Of a stretch of 64,000 nt of DNA, positions 44,243 to 53,431 are shown piece after piece. The position numbers and the translations under genes were made by a program. Source of the stretch: Nitrospirota bacterium (GTDB lineage: Bacteria > Nitrospirota > Nitrospiria > Nitrospirales > Nitrospiraceae). The stretch's first letter is position 1. Each line of letters begins with the position of its first letter. The notes under the pieces are model-generated. The model had not been told where the DNA came from and did not search any database. It worked only from the letters and a program-made list of their open reading frames with translations. The stretch covers positions 70,158 to 134,157 of the forward strand of contig NSIK01000016.1 of the NCBI GenBank assembly GCA_002737345.1. Direction: 5' to 3'.

Positions 44243-47200
44243 TCACGTTTCACGAACTCCCAGCCGCTCCATCGCGATTCGTTTCAGGCCTCGCAGATCC
44301 ATTTTCCCTGTTCCCAATATCGGTAGCGCCTCGACTTTGATGAAGTTTGTGCGCGCGGGGATAAAGAGATTCGGCAGGCCGGTTGCCGTGAGCTTAGCGA
44401 TGAGGCTGGGGATTTGCGACTCGTCCAGGGTGTGGAGGACTGCGAGCTGTTCGCCTTTTTGTTCGTCAGGAATCCCGGTGACGGAGAAAATCTGAGTCTC
44501 CAGGCCGAGCGCCTGATGCAGTGCCTCTTCTACCTGCCCATGTTGAACCATTTCTCCGCCGATTTTCGAAAAGCGCGCGAGCCGATCCCTGATGGTCAGA
44601 AATCCGTCGTCATCCAGCGTGACGATATCGCCGGTGATGTACCAGCCATCGCGCAGGGCCTGGGTCGTCAGGTCCTCACGTCCCAAGTATCCCTGCATGA
44701 CGTTGGGGCCTTTGACTAGCAACATGCCGGGGGCGCCTGGAGGCAATGGCGCGAAGCTGTCCGGATCGACGATTTGCACAGAGACCCCCGGCAGCAGTTG
44801 CCCGACGGTTCCCCGTCTGGAAGCAGGCTGATAGTAGCCGGCAGCACGGAAGTCCGGACAATTGACGGAGATGACGGGGGCACATTCGGTCACGCCGTAG
44901 CCCTCAATGGGGGCGATGCCGAACCGATCTTCGAAGGCCTGCGCGAGCCGGGCCGGTAGTTTCTCTGCGCCGGTCAGGACCACACGTAGCGAACTGAATT
45001 GCTCCGGGGTGCAGCGGCGTTGGTAGAGCTGGAGAAAGGTCGGCGTAGTCACGAGGAACGTGAGGCGGTAGCGGCGCACCAGTTCGCCGACGGCTGTGAC
45101 GTCGAGCGGGGAGGGATGAAAGACCATGCCCGCGTTGTTGTACATGACCAACCAGAAGATGAGATAGCCGAAGGAGTGGAAGAAGGGAAGAACTCCCAGG
45201 ACTCGTTCCTGTTGGTAGAGGTGGAGCACCTGGCTGGCCCCCTCCGCATTGGCGTCGATGTTGAAGTGAGAGAGCATCACCCCTTTGGGTTCGCCGGTGC
45301 TGCCGCTGCTGAAGATGATGGTCGCCAGATCATCCATCGTCAGTGGGGTCCTTTGTCCACAGGCCAGTTCTATGAGCCGCGCCGGGGCGCAGAGGGCGAG
45401 GATACTCGCGGAAAGTTTCTGTCTTGAGCCGATCGTGCGTGCCACGTCTTCCAGCCACACAATCGACGGTCCGTCCGGCAGATCCAGCTTGGCCTTCTCG
45501 ACAAAGGTCCGGCTGGTGACGATCGTGCGGAGGTTGGCGAGCCGCACGGCTGCTTCGAGGCCTGCTTTGCCGACCGTGTAGTTAAGGTTCACGCTGGTCT
45601 TCCCGCAGAGAGGTGCGGCCACATTGATGAGCGCGGCTGCGACGGTCGGAGGGAGGAGGATGCCGACATGGCGCTGGCCCTCCCATAGAGGCCGCAGCGT
45701 TCTGGCAAGGACGATGGAGCCGATCAGGGCCTGGAGTGACGAGACAGATGGGTAGGTTTGATCCGCCATGGCGAAGCGGAAGGGATGTTGCCTCATGGCA
45801 TGGATGAAGGCCCGGTGCAGCGGGCGGCGGCCCTGTTTGCGGAGGGTCCAGGTTGTTTCGCCGAGAGAGCGAATGGCGCGGCGGATGTCATGGGCCGAGG
45901 TTTCTGGCGGAAGCGGAGCCCCGAAGGAGACTGTCACGGGATAGGGAATGCGCTCCGGAATTTTGGAGAGAAATTTTCCTCGATTGAAGCTGAAGATACT
46001 GCCCCAGATGCGATCCAGGTGAACGGGAACGATGGGGGCGCTTCGGCCCTTCATGATCCGTTCGAATCCCCGGCGAAAGGGGAGGAGGGTGCCGGTTCTG
46101 GTGATCTGGCCTTCCGGAAAGATGCAGACGATCTCGCCTTTGTCGAGCGCCGCTCCTGCTTCGCGTAGCACGCGTAAGACGACGCGGAGTCCGCCCTGCG
46201 AGGGAATCGGAATCACGTTAAGCAGCTTCATGAAGGGTTTGAGGATCGGCAGTTCCGCATAATGTGTATCGACGACGAAGCGGATCGGCCGGTCGAGGCT
46301 GGCGATCAGCAGAAACGCGTCGATGAACGATATATGGTTGGGGACCAGTAACGCGCCACCCTGGAGGGGGACTTGTTCATGGCCGACAATCCTTAGGCGG
46401 TAGAGGCTATTGGTCAGGAGGACCAAGACCGCTCGGAGGAGCGCGTCCGGGAGAAGCCAGAGGGCCCAGCCGGTGCCGATGGCGGTGAACGAGGCCGTCA
46501 CGAGGAAGATTCCGGTGGTGGAGACGCCGCTCTGAGCCAGGGCTCCAGCCCCGAGCGATCCGAGCAGAATGCCGGTGAAGACGCAGCTGTTTTCGAAGGC
46601 GATGACCGAACCCCGGCGCTCGTTCGGCGCGCGCCATTGGATGAGGGCGTTGAGCGGGACAAAGATCAATGCGCTGGCGAGGCCTAGGAGGCCCATGAGC
46701 ACGAGCGTTGCTGGCAGGTTTGGCGTGAAAAATCCCACGACAGATAGAAGGATGGCGACTCCGGTCGCGCCTAGCGGGATCAGGCCATATTCCACGCGGG
46801 CCTGAGATAATTGTCCCACCAGTTTGGCGCCGAGGCCGATTCCGATGGAGAGCATCATGAGCGGCAGGCCCGATTGCCAGTCCGACAGGCCCAGGACTGC
46901 CTTTGCATAGATCAGAATGTTTTGGGCGAAGAGACTGGCGATGGTCCAGAAGAAAACCGCGCCGACAATTGCAAGGCGGAGCATTCGATCTGCCGCCAGC
47001 GCCGACCAGGCTCCCTGAAGGGTATTGCAGAGGCCTCCTGTCGATCGCGCCGCTGGAACAGGGGGAATGGTTAAGGCTGCAGCCAATCCGGCGAGTGAGA
47101 GGAGCGCGAGGAACAGCGGTGCCAACCAGAGGGAGGAGCCGGAGAGGGACAACAAGATCCCTGGCGCAGCGGTTCCGGTGAGGATGGCCAGGAAGGTCCA

Positions 47201-47686
47201 CATTTCGAGCTGTCCGTTGCCTGCCGCCAGTTTTTCGTGTGGGAGGAGTTCGGCCAGAATGCCGTACTTCGCCGGGCTGAACAGCGCGCTGTGGATCCCC
47301 ATACCGCCCAGCACGATGAACGGCAGGATGCCCCCAGCTGGATTGCTCCAGAGGGCTGCGGCGGCCGCGGCCATCAAGAGCACCTCCACCAATTTCATCA
47401 GGATGATGACTGTGCGTTTGCTAACGCGATCGGCCAGGATGCCGGCGACGATCGAAACTAAGGCCAGCGGTAGCGTGAAGATAATAAAAGCCAGGGCTGT
47501 CTGGGTTTGTGCGGCGGTTTCAAATTCCGGTCCCGGCGCGATGCTGCTGGCGAGTTGCCGGATGGCGAGCAGGGCTACCATTAGCTTCCAGGCATTGTCG
47601 TTGAAGGCGCCGATGAACTGGGCGATGAGAAGGCCACGGAGCGGATGGGATGCCGCGGAAGGTCCTGTGCTGATCGGTGTCGTCAC
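44243..47686 (-). CDS. aas: LplT-PlsC-Aas fusion: lysophospholipid flippase, acyltransferase and acyl-ACP synthetase
   Basis: 1147 residues in three modules. Residues ~1-415: 12-TM MFS transporter like LplT (QFIGAFNDNAWKL). Residues ~430-620: PlsC acyltransferase with NHISFID (HX4D) and FPEGQITRTG. Residues ~640-1147: AMP-binding acyl-ACP synthetase with FSSGSTGEPKGV and YGVTECAPV. In E. coli LplT and Aas are adjacent genes that import and re-acylate lysophosphatidylethanolamine. One protein here would do the whole cycle at the inner membrane. It starts nine bases after the membrane MutS-like ATPase gene. Confidence 0.92.
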   Translation of the reverse strand: MTTPISTGPSAASHPLRGLLIAQFIGAFNDNAWKLMVALLAIRQLASSIAPGPEFETAAQTQTALAFIIFTLPLALVSIVAGILADRVSKRTVIILMKLVEVLLMAAAAAALWSNPAGGILPFIVLGGMGIHSALFSPAKYGILAELLPHEKLAAGNGQLEMWTFLAILTGTAAPGILLSLSGSSLWLAPLFLALLSLAGLAAALTIPPVPAARSTGGLCNTLQGAWSALAADRMLRLAIVGAVFFWTIASLFAQNILIYAKAVLGLSDWQSGLPLMMLSIGIGLGAKLVGQLSQARVEYGLIPLGATGVAILLSVVGFFTPNLPATLVLMGLLGLASALIFVPLNALIQWRAPNERRGSVIAFENSCVFTGILLGSLGAGALAQSGVSTTGIFLVTASFTAIGTGWALWLLPDALLRAVLVLLTNSLYRLRIVGHEQVPLQGGALLVPNHISFIDAFLLIASLDRPIRFVVDTHYAELPILKPFMKLLNVIPIPSQGGLRVVLRVLREAGAALDKGEIVCIFPEGQITRTGTLLPFRRGFERIMKGRSAPIVPVHLDRIWGSIFSFNRGKFLSKIPERIPYPVTVSFGAPLPPETSAHDIRRAIRSLGETTWTLRKQGRRPLHRAFIHAMRQHPFRFAMADQTYPSVSSLQALIGSIVLARTLRPLWEGQRHVGILLPPTVAAALINVAAPLCGKTSVNLNYTVGKAGLEAAVRLANLRTIVTSRTFVEKAKLDLPDGPSIVWLEDVARTIGSRQKLSASILALCAPARLIELACGQRTPLTMDDLATIIFSSGSTGEPKGVMLSHFNIDANAEGASQVLHLYQQERVLGVLPFFHSFGYLIFWLVMYNNAGMVFHPSPLDVTAVGELVRRYRLTFLVTTPTFLQLYQRRCTPEQFSSLRVVLTGAEKLPARLAQAFEDRFGIAPIEGYGVTECAPVISVNCPDFRAAGYYQPASRRGTVGQLLPGVSVQIVDPDSFAPLPPGAPGMLLVKGPNVMQGYLGREDLTTQALRDGWYITGDIVTLDDDGFLTIRDRLARFSKIGGEMVQHGQVEEALHQALGLETQIFSVTGIPDEQKGEQLAVLHTLDESQIPSLIAKLTATGLPNLFIPARTNFIKVEALPILGTGKMDLRGLKRIAMERLGVRET

Positions 47687-47694
47687 ACTATGCC

Positions 47695-49569
47695 TTAGGC
47701 GGTATGGCCCTGTGAGTTTTCCGGGACTGGCAACCCCTCCAGCTGCATGATCCGTAGCGCGTTGGTCGTGGGGCAGGGGCCTGGCCTGAGCTGGTAGCCG
47801 AAGAGTAGTTCGCCTGCTGTCACCGTTTCCTTGAAATGGGCATTGGTCACGGTCGGTACACTGTGCTCCAATTCCGTTAATTCTAAATCGTGAGTGGTGA
47901 CGAGGCCAAATCCGTGGCTCTGGGCCAGGGCGGAGATGAAGGCACGGCTCCCGATCAACCGTTCACGATTATTGGTCCCCTTGAAAATTTCGTCGATCAA
48001 GAAGAGGACTGGCGGCTGGCTCCGGTCCGTCGCCGCGTCGAGCAGCGACTTCAGCCGTTTCACTTCCGCATAGAAAAACGAGAGGCCTGCGTCGAGCGAA
48101 TCGTCCACGCGGATGCAGCAGGCGATTCGCAGCCAGGTCCATTCGAATTGAGTGGCGCAGACCGGCGCGCCTGCTTGCGCGAGGCACAGATTCATTCCGA
48201 TGGTACGGAGGAAGGTGCTCTTGCCGGACATGTTGGAGCCAGTCACGAGCAGAATTTGTCCGAGACCACGGAGCGAGAAGTCGTTAGGCACGCGCTTTCC
48301 CGATGGGATCAGCGGGTGTGCGAGGTTGCGGGCGGAACAGAGAGCTGTGGACACGCTTCCCTGGCTATCGGCTGGGAGTGATGACGGCCATATATAGGTG
48401 GGGTGCAGGTGGGCGAAGGTGGCCAAGGCTGCCGCTGCTTCGACCTCCGCCAGTCGATCCAACCAGAGGGGTAGGTGATCATGGATCTGATCCTGAATCT
48501 GCCCCATTTTCCTGACGTACCAGAGGTCCCAGGGACAGAGGGCATTCACGACCAGGTGCACGAGCGGATGGGCCTTGATGCTCACGGCATGGAGTATCCT
48601 CGCTGCCTGCCGGATCTGCTGAGCCGGAGCTCTGTCGCTGTTGGTGAGGGGAGCCCAGGTGCGAGCGAGGGCAGAGGGAGATCGTCTGGCGTGGTGGTCG
48701 ATGTATCCGAGGACCTTGCCGAGCTTTTCCACTTCATGGTGCAGGCCCACCGCATGCTCGAGCAGTTCTTCGCCCTGGTCCGTGAAGAAATAGAGCAGGG
48801 AGTAGAGCCCAAATGACCACATCCAGTAGCCCGGGAGCCAATTCATGAGTGCGGCGAGCCCGAGCCCAAGAGTCGTCGCTGCGAGGAGGGTTTGCAGAAG
48901 CAGGATGATGTGTAGGTGGGGTATTTCCAGGCGATGTTGCAGCACCTTAGCCAAGCGATGGCCGTCGATCTCCTGTTCGCCGAGTAAGCGGGCTTCGAGC
49001 GTCAGACGATCGCGAAAGAGTGAGCGCGTTGTCAGTTCGCGGGCCAATGTTTGGCGCGCTGCCCATTCTTCAGGGGCCGGAGGTTGCGTGAGAAGCCAAG
49101 AGGCCAAGCGCTCGCGACCGTGCGAAGAGACGGTGGTGTCGAGCAGTTGGAACAATGAATGGGAGCCGACAAGATCCAGATCCTTGGCATAGAGATGGTT
49201 GTCCGGCTCTGGACAAGCCCGTTCCGGGAGCCGGTCCCAGTCGAGGCGGAGGCGAGCCAGATGCGTCTGCTTGATATGTTGCCATTGGCGGAGCCGATGA
49301 ATCCGTTGTTCCAGCCTGGTATGATAACTCGCGACGAGTAGGAAGAAGGCGAGGAAGCTGCCGAGCGACAGATTGCCTGCCTGGTACCAGCCAAGTCGGT
49401 AGAGGGTGATCGTGCAGAGTAGCGCGGTCACGAAGAGGATCAATCGCCAGCGCGTGAGAGTGGCGCTGGCTCGATGGCCCTTCACGAGCAATCGCGCCGT
49501 TCGACTCAGCAGCCGCTGCAACGTCTGTTCGCGCGAAGAAGTGTCTGCGGGGGAGTGGTTGTCCTGCAT
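47695..49569 (-). CDS. Membrane-anchored MutS-like ATPase
   Basis: 624 residues from ATG 49569. After ~40 residues come two TM helices (LILFVTALLCTITLYRLG and LSLGSFLAFFLLVASY), then a lever/core-like helical region with another hydrophobic pair (~residues 225-265). The C-terminal MutS ATPase domain has Walker A GSNMSGKST, Walker B FLIDEIFKGTNNRER and H-loop TTHDLELTELE. No mismatch-recognition or Smr domain is present. This MutS-III-like membrane group has no assigned function that I know of. It appears co-transcribed with the lipid-repair fusion. Confidence 0.85.
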   Translation of the reverse strand: MQDNHSPADTSSREQTLQRLLSRTARLLVKGHRASATLTRWRLILFVTALLCTITLYRLGWYQAGNLSLGSFLAFFLLVASYHTRLEQRIHRLRQWQHIKQTHLARLRLDWDRLPERACPEPDNHLYAKDLDLVGSHSLFQLLDTTVSSHGRERLASWLLTQPPAPEEWAARQTLARELTTRSLFRDRLTLEARLLGEQEIDGHRLAKVLQHRLEIPHLHIILLLQTLLAATTLGLGLAALMNWLPGYWMWSFGLYSLLYFFTDQGEELLEHAVGLHHEVEKLGKVLGYIDHHARRSPSALARTWAPLTNSDRAPAQQIRQAARILHAVSIKAHPLVHLVVNALCPWDLWYVRKMGQIQDQIHDHLPLWLDRLAEVEAAAALATFAHLHPTYIWPSSLPADSQGSVSTALCSARNLAHPLIPSGKRVPNDFSLRGLGQILLVTGSNMSGKSTFLRTIGMNLCLAQAGAPVCATQFEWTWLRIACCIRVDDSLDAGLSFFYAEVKRLKSLLDAATDRSQPPVLFLIDEIFKGTNNRERLIGSRAFISALAQSHGFGLVTTHDLELTELEHSVPTVTNAHFKETVTAGELLFGYQLRPGPCPTTNALRIMQLEGLPVPENSQGHTA

Positions 49570-49629
49570 GGTCGATTCGACCTTACTGGATGGGTCTGGC
49601 TCCGTCAATAATGAAGAGGGCATGGTTGC

Positions 49630-50502
49630 ATGGCACAGGATTGGATTGAGGTGACGATTCATACCGATATCGATGCGGGCGAACTGCTGGGGGCTCTGGC
49701 GGACCCCTTCGCACAGGGGGCCTGGCAGGACGGTCAGACGATTCATCTTTATTGGCCGAGCGAGCGGTGGAGTGCCGATCATGTGGTGGGGCTTCGGGCT
49801 CTATTGGAACAATTCGGTGATGCCACGGCCGAGCTGTCGGTGCAGCCGGTGCCGGATCGGGATTGGAACAGGCAATGGGCTCAGTCGGTCAAGCCCATCA
49901 GGATCGGCCGGAGGATCGTGATCAGGCCGAGCTGGGAGGAGGCGACATTGCAGGCGGGGGACATTGAGATTGTGCTCGATCCGAAACAGGCCTTCGGGAC
50001 CGGGCACCATGCGACGACCAGCATGTTGCTCGAATGGCTTGAAGGATTCATTCACGGCGGCGAGTCCGTGCTGGATGTGGGATCTGGGAGCGGCATTCTG
50101 GCGATGGTGGCCCTGCGGCTTGGGGCTGCCTCGGCTGTGGGGGTGGAATGCGATCCTGTCGCGGTGGACTGCGCGAAGAACTATGCAAGCGAGAATGGGT
50201 TTGGACAGGAGCTGAGATTGGCCTGCGGAACGTTGAGCGATGTGGCGGGGTGGATCAAGCCGAATCTAGTGCTGGCGAATCTTGATCGGCAGACGTTGCT
50301 CTTATTGTGCGATGAACTCGCGTCTTATGTGAATCATGGCGCGCGGCTCTTGCTGTCCGGGGTGTTACTCGATCAAGAAGCAGAAGTACTTGCGGCATTC
50401 GCCAAGGCCGGCGCCTGCTTCTCGCGGCGGCGGGAGCAAGATGGATGGGTGGCGGTGGAGTTGCTGAAAGCGGAATCCTGTGAAGGGCTCTCGCGTGGCT
50501 GA
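49630..50502 (+). CDS. prmA: Ribosomal protein L11 methyltransferase
   Basis: 290 residues. The family motif FGTGHHATT precedes the SAM-binding VLDVGSGSGILAMVALRLG and VGVECDPVAVDCA. The region after the core reads LVLANLDRQTLLLL, where most PrmA proteins have NILA. PrmA trimethylates L11. Divergent from the MutS-like gene (60-base gap) and overlapping the MOSC gene start. Confidence 0.9.
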   Translation: MAQDWIEVTIHTDIDAGELLGALADPFAQGAWQDGQTIHLYWPSERWSADHVVGLRALLEQFGDATAELSVQPVPDRDWNRQWAQSVKPIRIGRRIVIRPSWEEATLQAGDIEIVLDPKQAFGTGHHATTSMLLEWLEGFIHGGESVLDVGSGSGILAMVALRLGAASAVGVECDPVAVDCAKNYASENGFGQELRLACGTLSDVAGWIKPNLVLANLDRQTLLLLCDELASYVNHGARLLLSGVLLDQEAEVLAAFAKAGACFSRRREQDGWVAVELLKAESCEGLSRG

Positions 50503-50980
50503 AACGGAACAATTATCCCATCCCCGCCTGCACCAGATTAATGTGTCGGACGGGGGTGTGCCGAAACGTCGAGTTCTGGAAGCTATGATCGCTAAAGCCG
50601 GTGTTGAGGGCGATCGGCAACGAAACCTCAAAGTGCATGGAGGGCAGGATCGGGCCGTTTGCCTCTTCTCGCGTGAACTGCTCGAGCGGCTGCAAAAGGA
50701 AGGTCATCCGATCGAGGCAGGCTCATCGGGGGAGAATCTGACCCTCGCTGGATTGGAGTGGAGGCTCATAAAGCCTGGCGTGAAATTGTCGATCGGGCCG
50801 GACGTGCAGCTGGAAGTGACGAGCTATACGGTTCCTTGCCGCTACAATGCGCAGTGGTTTCAGGACGGGGACTATCACAGGATCTCTCAGGAAAAGAATC
50901 CTGGCTGGAGCCGGGTCTATGCAAAGGTGCTGCGCGCAGGACTGGTGAGGCCTGGCGACGTAGTAGAGATACAGAGCTGA
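50495..50980 (+). CDS. MOSC-domain protein
   Basis: 161 residues from GTG 50495 with AAGGG seven bases upstream (GTG 50480 also possible). MOSC markers: GVEGDRQRNLKVHGGQDRAVCL, then SSGENLTLAG, and the conserved Cys in TVPCRYN. MOSC domains bind sulfur or molybdenum cofactor species. The start overlaps the prmA end. Confidence 0.87.
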   Translation: MAETEQLSHPRLHQINVSDGGVPKRRVLEAMIAKAGVEGDRQRNLKVHGGQDRAVCLFSRELLERLQKEGHPIEAGSSGENLTLAGLEWRLIKPGVKLSIGPDVQLEVTSYTVPCRYNAQWFQDGDYHRISQEKNPGWSRVYAKVLRAGLVRPGDVVEIQS

Positions 50981-51025
50981 GAGCGGATGGCGAGGGTTCG
51001 GATGGTAGGGTTGGCTGGATAAGTA

Positions 51026-51075
51026 GTTGGGGCCCCTGTATCTGAATGCCCGGTGGTTCAGGGAGGGGCCCCAAC
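51026..51075. terminator. Bidirectional terminator hairpin between the MOSC gene and hupB-like gene
   Basis: Perfect 12-base-pair stem GTTGGGGCCCCT / AGGGGCCCCAAC (51026-51037 with 51064-51075), loop of 26 bases. It lies between convergent genes. Confidence 0.6.
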
Positions 51076-51108
51076 GCAGATGCTTCTGAAACGGAACCTA
51101 GGAATGGT

Positions 51109-51381
51109 TTAGTTCACTGCAGCCTTCAGGGCCTTGCCTGCCTTGAATTTTGGAACTTTGGCTGCTTTGATTTTGAGGGCCTTGCCCGTGCGAGGGTTGC
51201 GGCCGACGCGAGCGGCCCGGTGGCTCACTCGGAACGTGCCAAATCCAACCAGGGCAACCGTCTGCTTTTTCTTGAGTGCGGCTTTGATTGCACTCAATGC
51301 CCCGTCTAATGCTCTGCCTGCCGAGGCTTTTGAGAGGTCGGCATGTTTGGCGATCGCTTCGATGAGTTCAGATTTATTCAC
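51109..51381 (-). CDS. hup: HU-family nucleoid protein
   Basis: 90 residues from a GTG start with AAGGGA upstream. Canonical [35 protein letters not shown] with the DNA-intercalating RNP tip, and a Lys-rich C-terminus. It bends and compacts DNA. Confidence 0.96.
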   Translation of the reverse strand: MNKSELIEAIAKHADLSKASAGRALDGALSAIKAALKKKQTVALVGFGTFRVSHRAARVGRNPRTGKALKIKAAKVPKFKAGKALKAAVN

Positions 51382-51435
51382 GTAAGTTCCCTTTCAGTAA
51401 TGGGAGCACAGTGACAGGGAAACCCTGTTCGTGTT

Positions 51436-51464
51436 TTTATAGCAAGCCGTTCTGGATTGGTCAA
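51436..51464 (-). promoter_or_regulatory. Strong sigma-70 promoter of the HU gene
   Basis: Minus strand TTGACC (51459-51464), 17-base spacer, TATAAA (51436-51441). Start near 51429 gives a leader of about 48 bases. It lies just inside repeat copy D. Confidence 0.75.
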
Positions 51465-51481
51465 GCAACGGAGCCGCCTCT

Positions 51482-51606
51482 AGCAGGATGCTGAAAAATA
51501 CCGCCAGCGGCGGTCTCGCTTCACGAAGAGGCTCAACGCACCACAAGGGTACGCCTCGACTCTTCGCTTGCTGCCGTCTTGCAGAGGGTATTTTTGAGCA
51601 TCTGAT
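51482..51606. repeat. Dispersed repeat, copy D (complete)
   Basis: AGCAGGATGCTGAAAAATAC at the left end and, inverted, GTATTTTTGAGCATCTGAT at the right. Inside is ACAAGGGTACGCCTCGA. It lies between the divergent HU and methyltransferase genes, the only copy not downstream of a gene. Confidence 0.78.
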
Positions 51607-51688
51607 ATGATTGAGGGCTCCATGCCATATGGCGTATGTCACTCAGGCTGTTCCTATACATCGAGTTTGTTAGATTGATGGGGGATCT

Positions 51689-52345
51689 GTGAACCGAATA
51701 CTTGAGCCGGAACTGATGGAGGACGATGCACAGGCCCAGGCTTATGCGGAGGCGGATTTTTCGCAAGAGAACCAGGGTTTCGTCGATCGCTTCCGCACAT
51801 CCTTTCCTGATTTCTTCGAGGGTCATGTCCTCGACCTTGGCTGTGGTCCTGGCGATATTCCTATTCGTTTTGCGCGCGCAATGCCTGGTTGTTTGGTGAT
51901 CGGTGTCGATGCGTCGGCCCCGATGGTGCAGTTGGCGGAGGAGGCGGTGCGGCAGGCGGGTCTGTCCGGTCGTATCACCTTTCTTTGTGAGCGTTTTCAA
52001 GCCGTTGCACTGAGTGAGCCGGCCGATGCCGCGATTTCCAATAGCCTGTTGCACCATGTGCCGAACCCCCTTCAGTTTTGGCATAAGCTGAGATTGGCGG
52101 TAAAGCCCGGCTCGCCGGTGCTGGTGATGGATCTCTTGAGGCCTGAGTCGCCGGAAGAGGCGCAGGCCATCGTTGATTTGCATGCTTCCAAGGCGCCGGA
52201 CATCCTGAGGAGAGATTTTTACAACTCGCTGCTTGCAGCCTTTACGGAAGATGAGGTGGCGGCGCAGTTGGCGGAAATGAATTTGAGCCGGTTGATGATT
52301 GATGTGCCGGATGGCCGGCATTGGGTGGTCGGAGGGCTTGTCTAG
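51689..52345 (+). CDS. SAM-dependent methyltransferase
   Basis: 218 residues from GTG 51689 with GGGGGA upstream. Class I methyltransferase core: VLDLGCGPGDIPIRFA, VIGVDASAPMVQLA and AISNSLLHHVPNP. Substrate cannot be read from the sequence; the NSLLHHV motif resembles type 11/25 enzymes. Confidence 0.83.
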   Translation: MNRILEPELMEDDAQAQAYAEADFSQENQGFVDRFRTSFPDFFEGHVLDLGCGPGDIPIRFARAMPGCLVIGVDASAPMVQLAEEAVRQAGLSGRITFLCERFQAVALSEPADAAISNSLLHHVPNPLQFWHKLRLAVKPGSPVLVMDLLRPESPEEAQAIVDLHASKAPDILRRDFYNSLLAAFTEDEVAAQLAEMNLSRLMIDVPDGRHWVVGGLV

Positions 52346-52648
52346 ACGTCAGGATGGTGGAAGCTACCACCAACTTCTTTCTCCTCTCGGTCTTGTCAAA
52401 TTAAATCTGTCAACGTCCCCCCGCTGAACCCTCGCCCTCTGCCCTGCGGAGCAGAGGGCTCCAGGCTATAGACGCTTACGCGGTTTAATTTCGCCCCAAT
52501 AAACCCTACGAATCAAAAAATTAAAGAATACAAAATGATTGCTAAGACAGTATTTGCGATCCTTCAGGGAGGGTCCTCGCGTGTGATCCATTAAAGACTA
52601 AACTATTAACTGCAGCCAGCATTAAGCCCGCCGCAGTGAGTTTCTGAA
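52346..52648. other. Non-coding stretch with one perfect hairpin
   Basis: About 300 bases without a gene. A perfect nine-pair stem, GCCCTCTGC / GCAGAGGGC (52434-52442 with 52451-52459), lies inside and could terminate the methyltransferase transcript or the converging hydrolase. The 52490-52600 part is AT-rich. Nothing else is recognised. Confidence 0.5.
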
Positions 52649-53422
52649 TCAATAATGCCTTGAGAGATGACTTACAAGCCACTCGCCAATCGCTGTGGTC
52701 ATCTGGCGGAAATCCTCTCCGCGAGTGAACTGGTGATCGGCGTTAGGCAGGAGATCTAGCCGTTTCTGGCCTCTCAGTACGTCGTGCAATCGTCGGCTTT
52801 GATGGAGGGGGACACATTCGTCCTGTTCGCCCTGCACGATCAATGTGGGGATGGTGATCCGTTCGGCTGGTCCATAGGCAATGTGGTTCAGACAGTCTTC
52901 GTAGAAACCGTACCGCAATCTGATCCGCTCAGTGCCTCCCATGATATTCGGGATCGTGTCTGTATCTTGCCAGCGAGCCAACTCTTCAGGGCCCAACGTG
53001 AGGAGCAGTTCTTCCGCGAAATCCACCACAGGACATTTGAGGGCCAGACAGGCGATCTCGCGACGCTGGGCTGCTGTGAGGATGGCGACGAGTCCTCCAA
53101 AGCTTGAGCCGACGAGCCCGATCTTGTCATAGCCTCTGGCTGTTACCAGATTCAGGGCTGCCAAGGTTTGCTGTATCGCCAGCGTGGTCGTGATGGCTTC
53201 GAACGGTCCCTCGCTCTCTCCTTGGCCGAAAAAGTCGAATCGAAATGTTGCGAGGCCCTGTTCGTTCAGGAGGCGGGTCAAGGTTTTGTTCGTCGTGCTG
53301 TTTTTCCCGGAGAGAAAGCCATGACACAGGAGAGCGAGACTGGTCGTCGGCTTCTCGGGCTTGCTGAGGATCGCAGCAACGCTGTGACCTTGCAGATCGC
53401 GAAAGGTTAGGGCTTCTTCCAT
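52649..53422 (-). CDS. Alpha/beta hydrolase
   Basis: 257 residues. LCHGFLSGKNS (oxyanion region), nucleophile elbow GSSFGGLVA, catalytic Asp in IVQGEQDECVPL and His in NADHQF. Serine-hydrolase/esterase fold with a short cap; similar to feruloyl-esterase or acyl-hydrolase groups. Substrate unknown. It follows the 12-TM protein gene by nine bases on the same strand. Confidence 0.85.
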   Translation of the reverse strand: MEEALTFRDLQGHSVAAILSKPEKPTTSLALLCHGFLSGKNSTTNKTLTRLLNEQGLATFRFDFFGQGESEGPFEAITTTLAIQQTLAALNLVTARGYDKIGLVGSSFGGLVAILTAAQRREIACLALKCPVVDFAEELLLTLGPEELARWQDTDTIPNIMGGTERIRLRYGFYEDCLNHIAYGPAERITIPTLIVQGEQDECVPLHQSRRLHDVLRGQKRLDLLPNADHQFTRGEDFRQMTTAIGEWLVSHLSRHY

Positions 53423-53431
53423 GGGCGGCGA

